Shown here: in pieces, positions 49,736 to 57,791 of the stretch
Position numbering within the stretch: position 1 is the stretch's first letter
Layout: each line of letters begins with the position of its first letter
Assembly (NCBI GenBank): GCA_000721375.1
Contig: JOGW01000003.1
Location: 434,001-498,000, forward strand
Source: Streptomyces sp. NRRL B-3428
GTDB lineage: Bacteria; Actinomycetota; Actinomycetes; Streptomycetales; Streptomycetaceae
Length of the DNA: 64,000 nt
Reading direction: 5' to 3'
Translations under genes and position numbers: made by a program
Notes under the pieces: generated by a model
What the model was told of the DNA's origin: nothing
Database searches by the model: none
What the model saw: the letters and a program-made list of their open reading frames with translations, nothing else

Positions 49736-52054
49736 CTAGGTACGGGTGGCGGTACGGGAACTGCCGTTCTCCGCCCCGGAGTTGCCGCTCTCCGCGCGCA
49801 CCAGGGCCGCGATCTCGCCTCGGGAGGCGACACCCAGTTTCGCCAGGATGTGCTCGACGTGGGCGTCGGCGGTGCGCTTGGAGACGACGAGCCGTTCGGC
49901 GATCTGCCGGTTGGACAGGCCTTGGTGGATGAGTGCGGCGACCTCGCGTTCGCGGCGGGTGAGGGCGTCGAGGGTCGGGGTCAGGGCGTCCTCGGGGCCT
50001 GCGACCGGGGGTTCGCCGAGGGCGAGGGCCACGGCCGAGGGCAGGCCCATGTGCTCGCCGTCCGCGTACCGGCGGTCGAACTCCGCGTCGCCCAGGGCCT
50101 GTTGCGCCGCGGCCCTGGACTGCTGGTCCAGGGCGGCCAGCGCGGGATCGCCCATCATCAAGGGCGCGATGCCGCGCCGGATGTCCTCCGCCGCTCCGCA
50201 CAGCGTGGCCGTGTCCGCGAACCGCTCCTGGGCGGCCGCGACCCACGACAGGATCGACAGGAGGTTGCTGACGGCCACGAAGTCCTGGATGCGGGTCATG
50301 CCGCGCAGGGCCCGTCGCCCCTCCTCCAGCGCACCGCCAAGATCGCCGCTCACCAAGCGCACGAGGGTGAGGTACAGCCGGTTGACGCTGGTGAGCCAGA
50401 CCTCGCCGAGCGGCAGGGTGTCCACAGCGCGCAGCATCAGCAGTTCGGCGGCCCGCGGGTCACCGAGGAGGAACTGCCGGGCACCTTGGTTGCGGTAGTG
50501 CATGCCGAGCAGATAGCTGTCCTTCAAGGCGTGCAGCATCGGCTCGCACTGCTCCTCCACCCTGCGGGCATCATCGGGGCGGTCCAAGTGCTGGTAGGTG
50601 CCGGACAGGTGGGTGAGGCTGAGAAGCCGGCCCCGTTGATCGCCGCCCTCGGCGGACAGCTCGGCCGCTTCGGTGAAGATCTCGACTGCCCGCTGCCGGT
50701 CGCCGGTCAGGGCGCGGCAGAGCGCACGCTGGAAGCCGAGGAGCCCACGTTCGGCTGGTTCACCGGCTCCCGTCACCACGGCACGGTCGCCCCAGCGGAT
50801 CCCCTCCACCACCCGGCCGCGCCCCACCCACAGCCCGAGCAGGAGCCCGCAGAGCGCGACGCCGCCCTCCTCCTCCCCTGGCGTGGACAGCGACCACTCC
50901 ATAGCCGCACGGAAGTTGTCGACCTCCCGGTCGAAGCGGTCGGTCCAGGCAGCCTGTTCGGGTCCGAACCAGGCAAGGCCGCCCTCCCGCGCGAGCCGCA
51001 GATAGTGGTCGCGGTGGCGGCGTACGACCCTCTCGCCGTCCCCAGACTCCGCGAGCCGCTCGAACCCGTACTCGCGGATCGTGTCGAGCATCCGGTAGCG
51101 GTCGTCGTCCTCGCTCTCGTCCCTGATGACGAGGGATTTGTCGACGAGCCCGATGAGGTGGTCGACGATGTCATACGCGTCCAAGTCCTCATCCGCACAG
51201 ACCTGTTCGGCGCCGGAGAGGTCGAAGCCGCCCGCGAAGACCGAAAGGCGTGCCCACAGCGTGCGCTCCTCGGGGGTGCACAGGTCGTGGCTCCAGTCGA
51301 TGGCGGTACGCAGCGTCTGATGACGCGGATGTGAACCACGGCCTCCGCCGAGCGCGCGGAAGCGGTCCTCCAGGCGGCGGAGCACCTGGTCGAGGGGCAG
51401 CGCACGCAGGCGTACGGCGGCGAGTTCGAGGGCCAGCGGGATGCCGTCGAGGCGCCGGCACAGGGCGGTGACCTGCGCCTCGTTCTCGGCGGTCAGGGCG
51501 AAGCCGGGACGGACGGCCACGGCGCGCTCGGTGAACAGGCGTACCGAGTCGTCCCGTTCGAGCGGCGCGACGGCCAGGGTGTGCTCGGCGGGTACGTCCA
51601 GGGTCTGTCTGCTGGTGAGCAGCAGCCGCAGCCCGGGGCAGGAGGTGAGGAGGATCTCGGCGAGCAGCGCGCAGGAGTCGACGAGATGCTCGCAGGTGTC
51701 GAGGATCAGGAGCGACTGCTCCTCGCGCAGGAACTCCACCACCGCGTCCAGCGGACTGCGCCCGGCCACTTCGGGCAGTCCGAAGGCCGAGCCGACCGCG
51801 TGCGGAAGCAGTTCGCCGTCCTTGACGCCGGCGAGCTCCACCATCCGTACGCCGTCGCGGAAACTGCCTGCCAGGGAGGCCGCGGCGCGCACCGCGATCC
51901 GGGTCTTGCCCACGCCGCCGGGCCCGAGGAGCGTGACCATCCGGGCGCTCTCGAACAGCGTCCGCACATCTTCGATCTCGCGTGCGCGCCCGATGAAACT
52001 CGTTGTCTCGCTGGGGAGTTCACCCCGCCGCAGGCTCCAGGAGATGTCCACCAC
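49736..52054 (-). CDS. LuxR-family regulator with STAND ATPase and TPR region
   Basis: A protein of 772 aa. Residues ~15-330 are an NB-ARC-type ATPase (Walker A LLGPGGVGKTR, LLILDTCEHL, TSRQTLD). Helical repeats (~340-680) follow, and the last ~65 residues are a LuxR HTH (LTRREREVAALIHQGLSNRQIA, VSKRTADAHVEHILAKL). Large regulators of this type activate transcription when ATP and a ligand switch them on, often for secondary metabolite or other accessory genes. It lies 108 bp upstream of its truncated paralogue on the same strand. Confidence 0.95.
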   Translation of the reverse strand: MVDISWSLRRGELPSETTSFIGRAREIEDVRTLFESARMVTLLGPGGVGKTRIAVRAAASLAGSFRDGVRMVELAGVKDGELLPHAVGSAFGLPEVAGRSPLDAVVEFLREEQSLLILDTCEHLVDSCALLAEILLTSCPGLRLLLTSRQTLDVPAEHTLAVAPLERDDSVRLFTERAVAVRPGFALTAENEAQVTALCRRLDGIPLALELAAVRLRALPLDQVLRRLEDRFRALGGGRGSHPRHQTLRTAIDWSHDLCTPEERTLWARLSVFAGGFDLSGAEQVCADEDLDAYDIVDHLIGLVDKSLVIRDESEDDDRYRMLDTIREYGFERLAESGDGERVVRRHRDHYLRLAREGGLAWFGPEQAAWTDRFDREVDNFRAAMEWSLSTPGEEEGGVALCGLLLGLWVGRGRVVEGIRWGDRAVVTGAGEPAERGLLGFQRALCRALTGDRQRAVEIFTEAAELSAEGGDQRGRLLSLTHLSGTYQHLDRPDDARRVEEQCEPMLHALKDSYLLGMHYRNQGARQFLLGDPRAAELLMLRAVDTLPLGEVWLTSVNRLYLTLVRLVSGDLGGALEEGRRALRGMTRIQDFVAVSNLLSILSWVAAAQERFADTATLCGAAEDIRRGIAPLMMGDPALAALDQQSRAAAQQALGDAEFDRRYADGEHMGLPSAVALALGEPPVAGPEDALTPTLDALTRREREVAALIHQGLSNRQIAERLVVSKRTADAHVEHILAKLGVASRGEIAALVRAESGNSGAENGSSRTATRT

Positions 52055-52160
52055 GACCGACTCGCCTCCCGCCCTGCCGCCCGGCTCTCATCGTAGGCGC
52101 GTCGGTATCCGCGGCGGCGGGAAAGGGACGGATCGCCGCTCCACAGCCGCCACCCCTGGC

Positions 52161-52214
52161 GCGTGCGCACACGCGGGCGCCCCCGGCGCATACGCACACG
52201 CAGACGCCCCCGGT
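52161..52214. repeat. 27-bp direct repeat overlapping the terminator arm
   Basis: Two copies (52161-52187 and 52188-52214) agree in about 22 of 27 bases. The second provides the left arm of the terminator at 52199-52238, so the first is a spare copy of that arm. Confidence 0.6.
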
Positions 52215-52238
52215 CTCAGCGGACCGGGGGCGTCTGCG
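52199..52238 (-). terminator. Perfect 17-bp hairpin after the GntP permease gene
   Basis: Arms 52199-52215 and 52222-52238 are exactly complementary with a TCAGCG loop. It lies 14 bp past the permease stop on the minus strand. Confidence 0.85.
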
Positions 52239-52251
52239 TACATACGTATCG

Positions 52252-53748
52252 CTAGACGAAGAGGCTGAGGAGGGCGGCCACCGCGAAGCCCGCCACCGAC
52301 AGCACCGACTCCAGAACCGTCCACGACTTCAGGGTGTCGCGCTCGGAGATGCCGAAGTACTTCGCGACGATCCAGAAGCCGCCGTCGTTGACGTGCGAGG
52401 CGAAGATCGAACCGGCCGAGATGGCCATGATGACCAGGGCCAGGAAGGCCTGCGAGTGGTCGCCGCCCTGGACCAGCGGGACGACGATGCCGGCCGTGGC
52501 GACGATGGCGACCGTGGCCGAACCCTGGGCGACGCGCAGCACCAGCGAGATCAGGTACGCCAGGACGATGATCGGCAGACCCATGTTGTCGAAGGTGTCC
52601 GCCAGGGCGTCCGCGATGCCGGAGCCCTTGAGCACCGCGCCGAAGACGCCGCCGGCGCCGACCACGAGCAGGATGTTGCCGACCGGCTTCAGGGACGAAG
52701 TCGAGACCGTCTCCAGGGACTTGCGGGACCAGCCGCGGCGCAGACCCAGCAGGTAGTACGCCATGAGCAGCGCGATCGTCAGGGCCACGAAGGGGTGGCC
52801 GAAGAACTCGATGACCGAGCGGAGCGTGGACGGGTCGAGCGCGATCGAGGAGAACGTCGCGGCGAGGATGAGCAGCAGCGGCGTACCGATGATGGTGAAG
52901 ACCGTGCCGAGCGGAACCGGCTTCTCGGGCGGCGTGACACCGGCCTCGCGCTGCTCGGCGGCGACGGCCTCCTTGGCCTCCTCCGCGGCTTCCAGCATGT
53001 CCTGCGGTACGGGGACGAAGATCTTCTTGCCGATCCAGGCCGCGTAGCCCCAGGCGGCGACGACGGCGGGGATACCGCAGGCGATACCCATGAGGATGAC
53101 CCAGCCGAGCGAGACGTTGAAAAGTCCGGCGGCGGCGACGGGGCCCGGGTGCGGCGGCAGGAACGCGTGCGTCATGGACAGACCCGCGAGCAGCGGCATC
53201 GCGTAAAGGAGGATCGACTTGCCGGAGCGCTTGGCGGCGGCGTAGACGATCGGCGCGAGCACGAAGATGCCGACGTCGAAGAAGACCGGGATACCGAAGA
53301 TCAGGCCGGTCATACCCATCGCGAGCGGGGCGCGCTTCTCGCCGAAGAGGCCGAGCAGCCGCTTCGACAACACCTCGGCTCCACCGGAGACTTCGAGGAT
53401 CGCGCCGAGCATCGTGCCCAGACCGATGATGATCGCGACATGGCCGAGGATGCCGCCCATGCCCCCCTCGATCATCGAGGTGATGCCCTGGTTGTTCTTC
53501 TGGACCGTGCCGAAGAGTTCGGTGACGCTCAGACCGGCCGAGAGACCGACGGCGATGGACACCGCGAGCAGCGCGACGAAGGGCTGCAGCCTGACCTTGA
53601 TGATCAGGAAGAGCAGCAGGGCGATACCGAGGACGGCGACGGTGAGCAGACCGCCGGTGCCGCCTATGAGGCTGAGAATGCCTCCGGTGTGGGGAGTGGG
53701 CGGCGGGGTGGCGGGCGCGGCGGCCGCGAGGGATATTCCGGGCAACAT
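52252..53748 (-). CDS. GntP-family gluconate/D-serine-type permease
   Basis: A proton symporter of 498 aa with about 13 helices and the GntP signatures GIPVFFDVGIFVLAPIVYAA and AFLPPHPGPVAAAG. The family carries gluconate, idonate, fructuronate and D-serine (DsdX). Cluster context (PfkB kinase, PLP deaminase, deacetylase, RidA) fits a sugar acid or amino sugar acid such as D-glucosaminate, or D-serine. It lies 141 bp after the RidA gene on the same strand. Confidence 0.93.
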   Translation of the reverse strand: MLPGISLAAAAPATPPPTPHTGGILSLIGGTGGLLTVAVLGIALLLFLIIKVRLQPFVALLAVSIAVGLSAGLSVTELFGTVQKNNQGITSMIEGGMGGILGHVAIIIGLGTMLGAILEVSGGAEVLSKRLLGLFGEKRAPLAMGMTGLIFGIPVFFDVGIFVLAPIVYAAAKRSGKSILLYAMPLLAGLSMTHAFLPPHPGPVAAAGLFNVSLGWVILMGIACGIPAVVAAWGYAAWIGKKIFVPVPQDMLEAAEEAKEAVAAEQREAGVTPPEKPVPLGTVFTIIGTPLLLILAATFSSIALDPSTLRSVIEFFGHPFVALTIALLMAYYLLGLRRGWSRKSLETVSTSSLKPVGNILLVVGAGGVFGAVLKGSGIADALADTFDNMGLPIIVLAYLISLVLRVAQGSATVAIVATAGIVVPLVQGGDHSQAFLALVIMAISAGSIFASHVNDGGFWIVAKYFGISERDTLKSWTVLESVLSVAGFAVAALLSLFV

Positions 53749-53889
53749 GGGGGGAACTCCATTGTTCTGTACAGGTGTTGCAGCGGTTCCGGGCAGGGTG
53801 GATCACGGCACGGCGCAACCACGGGGCGATGCGCCGTGCCGGCGGAGAGCGGTACTAACGGGGGCACGTCAGCCGAGGTGGGCGGGACG

Positions 53890-54309
53890 TCAGCCGAGGA
53901 CGGCCAGCGCGTCGATCTCGATGAGCAGGCCCTTGGGCAGGCCCACGTACACGGTGGTGCGCGCGGAGGCCGGCGCCTTGAGGCCCTGCTCCTCGAAATA
54001 GGCGTTGTAGATCTCGTTCATCTCCGCGAAGTGGTCCACGTCCGTGAGGTAGACGCGCATCATCATCACGTCGTCCCAGCTCGCGCCGCCCTCTTCGAGG
54101 ATCGCCTTGACGTTGGCGAAGGTCTGGAGGGTCTGCTCGCGCAGGGTCGGGCCCGCGGGGGTCGGGGCCTTGCCCTCCTCGGCCGGCAGGAAGCCGACCT
54201 GGCCGGCGACCTGGAGGATGTTGCCCTTCCTGACGCCGTGCGAGAACTTCGCGGGCGGGGCGGTGTGGGTCGAGGGCGTGAGCTGGATCTTCTCGTTCTT
54301 CTCGGGCAT
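53890..54309 (-). CDS. RidA family enamine/imine deaminase
   Basis: A protein of 139 aa with the RidA/YjgF trimer fold: HTAPPAKFSHGVRKGNILQVAGQ, LREQTLQTFANVKAILEEGG, and VYLTDVDHFAEMNEIYNAYF followed by ASARTTVYVGLPKGLLIEIDA. The catalytic Arg lies in SARTTVYV. RidA hydrolyses the 2-aminoacrylate-type imines that PLP dehydratases release, so a PLP deaminase in the divergent operon (56434) is its natural supplier. It lies 51 bp after the IclR gene. Confidence 0.94.
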   Translation of the reverse strand: MPEKNEKIQLTPSTHTAPPAKFSHGVRKGNILQVAGQVGFLPAEEGKAPTPAGPTLREQTLQTFANVKAILEEGGASWDDVMMMRVYLTDVDHFAEMNEIYNAYFEEQGLKAPASARTTVYVGLPKGLLIEIDALAVLG

Positions 54310-54360
54310 GAACTTTCCTTGCTGAGTGGGGTGTTGGGGGTTCTGCAGGTCTCTTCGGGC

Positions 54361-55110
54361 TTACGTGGGTGTGTTGCCCGAGTACTCGCGGCTGATCGCG
54401 TCCGCGCAGCGGCGGACGACGGGGAGCAGCGTGAGGAGTTCTTCGGCGGTGACGACCACGCTCGGCGCGGACACCGACATCGCGGCCACGACGCGGCCGT
54501 CCGCGCCCCGGATGGGGGCGCCGATGCAGTTGATGGACTCCTCGTGGCCACCCAGGTCGGTGGCCCAGCCCTGTTCGCGTACGACGGCGAGCTCCTTGAG
54601 GAACGCGGCCGCGTCGGGGGTCGAACGGGGCGTGTACTGGGGGTAGTCGAGCTTCTCGGCGATCGCGCGCCGCTCCGGCTCGGAGAGGTCGGCGAGCAGC
54701 AGCTTGGCGACCGCGGCGACCGTGATGGCCACGGGCTTTCCGATACGGGAGTACATCCGCACCGGGTAACGGCTCTCGACCTTGTCGATGTAGAGGACCT
54801 CGTTCTCCTCGTACACCGCGAGGTGGACCGTGTGCCCGATCTTCGAGTTGAGCTCGACGAGATGCGGGTGCGCGATCTCCCGTACGTCCAGGTTCTCGAC
54901 GGCTTCCTGGGCGAGCGCGAAGAGGCGGGCGCCCAGGCGGTAGCGCTGGTCGGACTGGCGGTAGACGAGGCCGTGCTCGTGCAGGGTGCGCAGCAGGCGC
55001 AGCGCGGTGGACTTGTGGACGTCCAGGCGCTCGGCGACCTGCCCGAGGTCGGCGGGCCCTTCGGCGAGCAGCGGAAGAATGCTGAGCGCACGGTCGACGG
55101 TCTGGCTCAT
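54361..55110 (-). CDS. IclR-family transcriptional regulator
   Basis: A protein of 249 aa. The N-terminal winged helix (about 8-68: DLGQVAERLDVHKSTALRLL) and the C-terminal effector-binding IclR domain (about 80-249: PVRMYSRIGKPVAITV, GAPIRGADGRVVAAMSVSAP) are complete. Its start overlaps the PfkB stop (ATGA). It probably senses a sugar acid or keto acid of the cluster, and represses both divergent units. The palindrome at 56397-56415 is the best candidate site. Confidence 0.94.
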   Translation of the reverse strand: MSQTVDRALSILPLLAEGPADLGQVAERLDVHKSTALRLLRTLHEHGLVYRQSDQRYRLGARLFALAQEAVENLDVREIAHPHLVELNSKIGHTVHLAVYEENEVLYIDKVESRYPVRMYSRIGKPVAITVAAVAKLLLADLSEPERRAIAEKLDYPQYTPRSTPDAAAFLKELAVVREQGWATDLGGHEESINCIGAPIRGADGRVVAAMSVSAPSVVVTAEELLTLLPVVRRCADAISREYSGNTPT

Positions 55111-56222
55111 GTGGTGACAACCTCCCCAATCGCCCCGGTCATGGTCCAGCCGGGGCCGAGCCGCAGTGTGCCCCACTCTTCGTCGGGCAGGTCGGCAAGG
55201 TGGTCGGCGTGGGCGCGGCTGGGGGGTTCGGCCATGTCGCCGGGGACAGTCAGGGCCGCCGCGGCCCACAGGTGGCCGTGCCGGAGGCGGGACTTGGCGT
55301 CCAGGCCCCGCAGCGTCGCGGAGATGAACCCGGCGGCGAACGCGTCGCCCGCGCCCACGGCTGCGACCACGTCGACACCGAGAGCGGGGACGTACGTCTT
55401 GAGGTCGCCGGGCTCACCCGGGTGCCGGTGGAACACGGTCGCGCCCGCCGACCCTTGTTTGACCACGAGCAGCCCGGGCTCGGGGAGCGCGGCGCGGATC
55501 GCGTCCGGGTCACCGCCGATGCCCCACGCCGCCTGCGCCTCGTCCTCGCCGACGAAGACGAGATCGGCGCCGCGGGCGAGGCCCAGCAGCGTCGCGCCCG
55601 CCTCGGCCGGGTCGGACCAGAGGTTGACGCGGTAGTTCACGTCGAAGGAGATCAGGGGGCGGCCGGGGCGGGGGGCGGTCAGCTCGCACAGCAGGGCCAG
55701 GCAGTCGGCGGAGAGCGCGGCCGTGATCCCCGAGAGGTGGAGGATCCGGGCGTCGGTCCCGGCGTCGGTGTTGGCCGGGGACATCGCGGAGGCGGCCGAG
55801 CCCGCGCGGTAGTAGGCGACCTCGGCGAGCGGCTCGACCGCGGTGTCGCCGGCCGTCTGAAGCTCGGGTGCGGCGCCGGTGGCCCGCTCCCCGGCCGTAC
55901 GGAAGTAGATCCCCGTCGGCCGCGACGCGTCCCTGCCCACCGCCGACGTATCGACTCCGCACTCGGCGATCTCGCGCGTCAGGTACTCGCCGAAGCCGTC
56001 GTCGCCGACGCGGCTGATCCACTGCGCGGCGTGCCCGGCGCGGGCCAGTGTGCACGCGACGTTGGACTCGGCGCCGCCGATCCCGCGGTCGAAACCGGGT
56101 ACGTCGGCGAGGCGTCCTGGCCGTACCGGCCGGAACGTGACCATGGACTCGCCGAGGCAGGCGACGTCGAAGCGCGGGGCTTCGACGGCGGCTTCGGGGT
56201 CGGACACGTTCTGGTGGGGCAC
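55107..56222 (-). CDS. PfkB-family sugar kinase, 2-keto-3-deoxygluconate kinase-like
   Basis: A protein of 371 aa. The ribokinase-type fold is complete: CLGESMVTFRP near the N-terminus (the GE-x-M-x-F opening of KDG kinases), GGAESNVACTLARAG, SFDVNYRVNLW and the catalytic AVGAGDAFAAGF. A divergent 40-residue disordered tail precedes it. The GTG at 56222 follows GAAGGAG. It would phosphorylate a keto-sugar acid, most simply 2-keto-3-deoxygluconate, at O6. It is the first gene of the operon kinase-IclR-RidA-GntP. Confidence 0.9.
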   Translation of the reverse strand: MPHQNVSDPEAAVEAPRFDVACLGESMVTFRPVRPGRLADVPGFDRGIGGAESNVACTLARAGHAAQWISRVGDDGFGEYLTREIAECGVDTSAVGRDASRPTGIYFRTAGERATGAAPELQTAGDTAVEPLAEVAYYRAGSAASAMSPANTDAGTDARILHLSGITAALSADCLALLCELTAPRPGRPLISFDVNYRVNLWSDPAEAGATLLGLARGADLVFVGEDEAQAAWGIGGDPDAIRAALPEPGLLVVKQGSAGATVFHRHPGEPGDLKTYVPALGVDVVAAVGAGDAFAAGFISATLRGLDAKSRLRHGHLWAAAALTVPGDMAEPPSRAHADHLADLPDEEWGTLRLGPGWTMTGAIGEVVTT

Positions 56223-56396
56223 GGCTGGGCTCCTTCGAGGGCTTATGTCCTGCTTACGCGGTGCGCACGGTGGCGGCCTGAGGCCAACTTCCCTACCGGG
56301 AGCGGACCTTGGTCCCGACCGTCCGGACCGCGACGGAGAGCGTTGACCCCGCGTTGGCACGGATGTTAGACAGAGGTAAGCGCAATACGCAATGGG

Positions 56397-56415
56397 CGTT
56401 GCAGAGGATGCAACG
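56397..56415. promoter_or_regulatory. Perfect 7-5-7 palindrome in the divergent promoter region
   Basis: CGTTGCAGAGGATGCAACG lies 19 bp upstream of the deaminase start and 175 bp from the kinase start. CGCAAT copies (56381-56393) adjoin it. Length and symmetry suit an IclR dimer. The ribosome site GGAGGAGGG follows directly. Confidence 0.6.
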
Positions 56416-56433
56416 GGCCAGGAGGAGGGTTCC

Positions 56434-57741
56434 ATGGCAGCCGACAACGTGGTCGGGAAAGACGCCGGAGCGGTCGCATCCGTGGCGGCCCTGGCGGACG
56501 ACATCGTCGACTTCCGCTTCAAGGGGCTGCCGCCGAACGCCGACGGCCTGACCGTCGGCGAACTGGCCGCCGAGCGCCGCAACCTCTTCACCGGCGGCTT
56601 CACCACGCCGGTCCTCGCCCTCTCCGCCGAGCGCGTCGAGCACAACCTGCGGCTGATGGAGACGTACTCCACCCGCCACGGCCTAGCCTTCGCGCCGCAC
56701 GGCAAGACCTCGATGGCCCCGCAGCTCTTCGCCCGCCAGGCCGAGCACGGCGCCTGGGGCATCACGCTCGCCAACCCGCACCAGGCGCGGGTGGCACGGG
56801 CCTTCGGGGTCGAGCGGATCTTCGTCGCGAACGAGATCGTCGACGCGGCGGGCCTCGCCTGGATCGCCGCGGAACTGGCCGCGGACCCGGCGTTCCGCTT
56901 CATCTGCTACGTCGATTCCGTACGGGGTGTGCAGCTGATGCACTCCGCTCTGTCCTCGGCCGGGGCGTCCCGTCCGGTCGACGTCGTGGTCGAGCTGGGG
57001 GCGGGCGAGGGTGCGCGCACCGGTGCCCGTACGGAATCGGAGTGCGCCGAGATCGCCCTGGCCGTCGCCGCCGCGGACACGCTGCGCCTGGTCGGCGTCG
57101 CGGGCTACGAGGGTGAGGTGCCCGAGGCCACACTGGCGTCGGTCTCGGCGTGGCTGCACCGCCTCGTCTCCCTTGCCGTGGACTTCGACAAGGCCGGGTA
57201 CTTCTCGGGGCTCGACGAGATCGTGATCTCGGCGGGCGGTTCCGCGTGGTTCGACGCGGTGGCCTCCGTGTTCGAGGAGATCCCGTCTTTGTCGGCGCCG
57301 GTTCTGAAGCTGCTGCGCTCGGGTGCGTACGTCTCCCATGACGACGGTCACTACAAGCACCTCACGCCGTTCAACCGGGTCCCCTCGGAGGGGGCGCTGG
57401 AGCCGGCGTTCCGCCTGTGGGCGCAGGTGATGTCGCGTCCGACCGCTGATCAGGCATTCGCGAACGCGGGCAAGCGGGATGCGGCGTACGACTTGGATCT
57501 GCCCTTCGCGCAGGTGGTCCGGTCGGCGTCCGGGGTCGAGCGCCCGGCCGACGGTGTGACCGTGACCGGTCTCTCGGATCAGCACACGTGGCTCCGTACG
57601 GACTCGGAGTCCGCGCTGTCGGTGGGCGACTGGGTGGGGATGGGTCTGTCGCACCCGTGCACGTCGTTCGACAAGTGGCAGTTGATTCCGGTGGTGTCGG
57701 CGGACGGCACGGTGATCGATTTCGTGCGGACCTATTTCTGA
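56434..57741 (+). CDS. PLP-dependent D-amino acid deaminase/dehydratase (D-threonine aldolase fold)
   Basis: A protein of 435 aa of the alanine-racemase-like fold III family. The PLP Lys is Lys91 in APHGKTSMAP. The metal site near the C-terminus reads SHPCTSFDKW (His407, Cys409). The His-x-Cys pair is that of D-serine dehydratases; D-threonine aldolases have His-x-Asp. So the reaction is probably beta-elimination of a D-2-amino-3-hydroxy acid to an enamine, which RidA would hydrolyse. D-serine and D-glucosaminate both fit. It follows the divergent palindrome and is the first gene of a plus-strand operon. Confidence 0.9.
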   Translation: MAADNVVGKDAGAVASVAALADDIVDFRFKGLPPNADGLTVGELAAERRNLFTGGFTTPVLALSAERVEHNLRLMETYSTRHGLAFAPHGKTSMAPQLFARQAEHGAWGITLANPHQARVARAFGVERIFVANEIVDAAGLAWIAAELAADPAFRFICYVDSVRGVQLMHSALSSAGASRPVDVVVELGAGEGARTGARTESECAEIALAVAAADTLRLVGVAGYEGEVPEATLASVSAWLHRLVSLAVDFDKAGYFSGLDEIVISAGGSAWFDAVASVFEEIPSLSAPVLKLLRSGAYVSHDDGHYKHLTPFNRVPSEGALEPAFRLWAQVMSRPTADQAFANAGKRDAAYDLDLPFAQVVRSASGVERPADGVTVTGLSDQHTWLRTDSESALSVGDWVGMGLSHPCTSFDKWQLIPVVSADGTVIDFVRTYF

Positions 57742-57791
57742 TTCCCCCACCCCCAGCCGAGAGATCACCCCCACAAGGAGACGGCACCCCC

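Noticed and set aside
49736..52054. Possible biosynthetic gene cluster around the LuxR-STAND regulator
   Set aside because: The neighbours are not biosynthetic enzymes; the regulator is next to its paralogue, a permease and an M14 carboxypeptidase.
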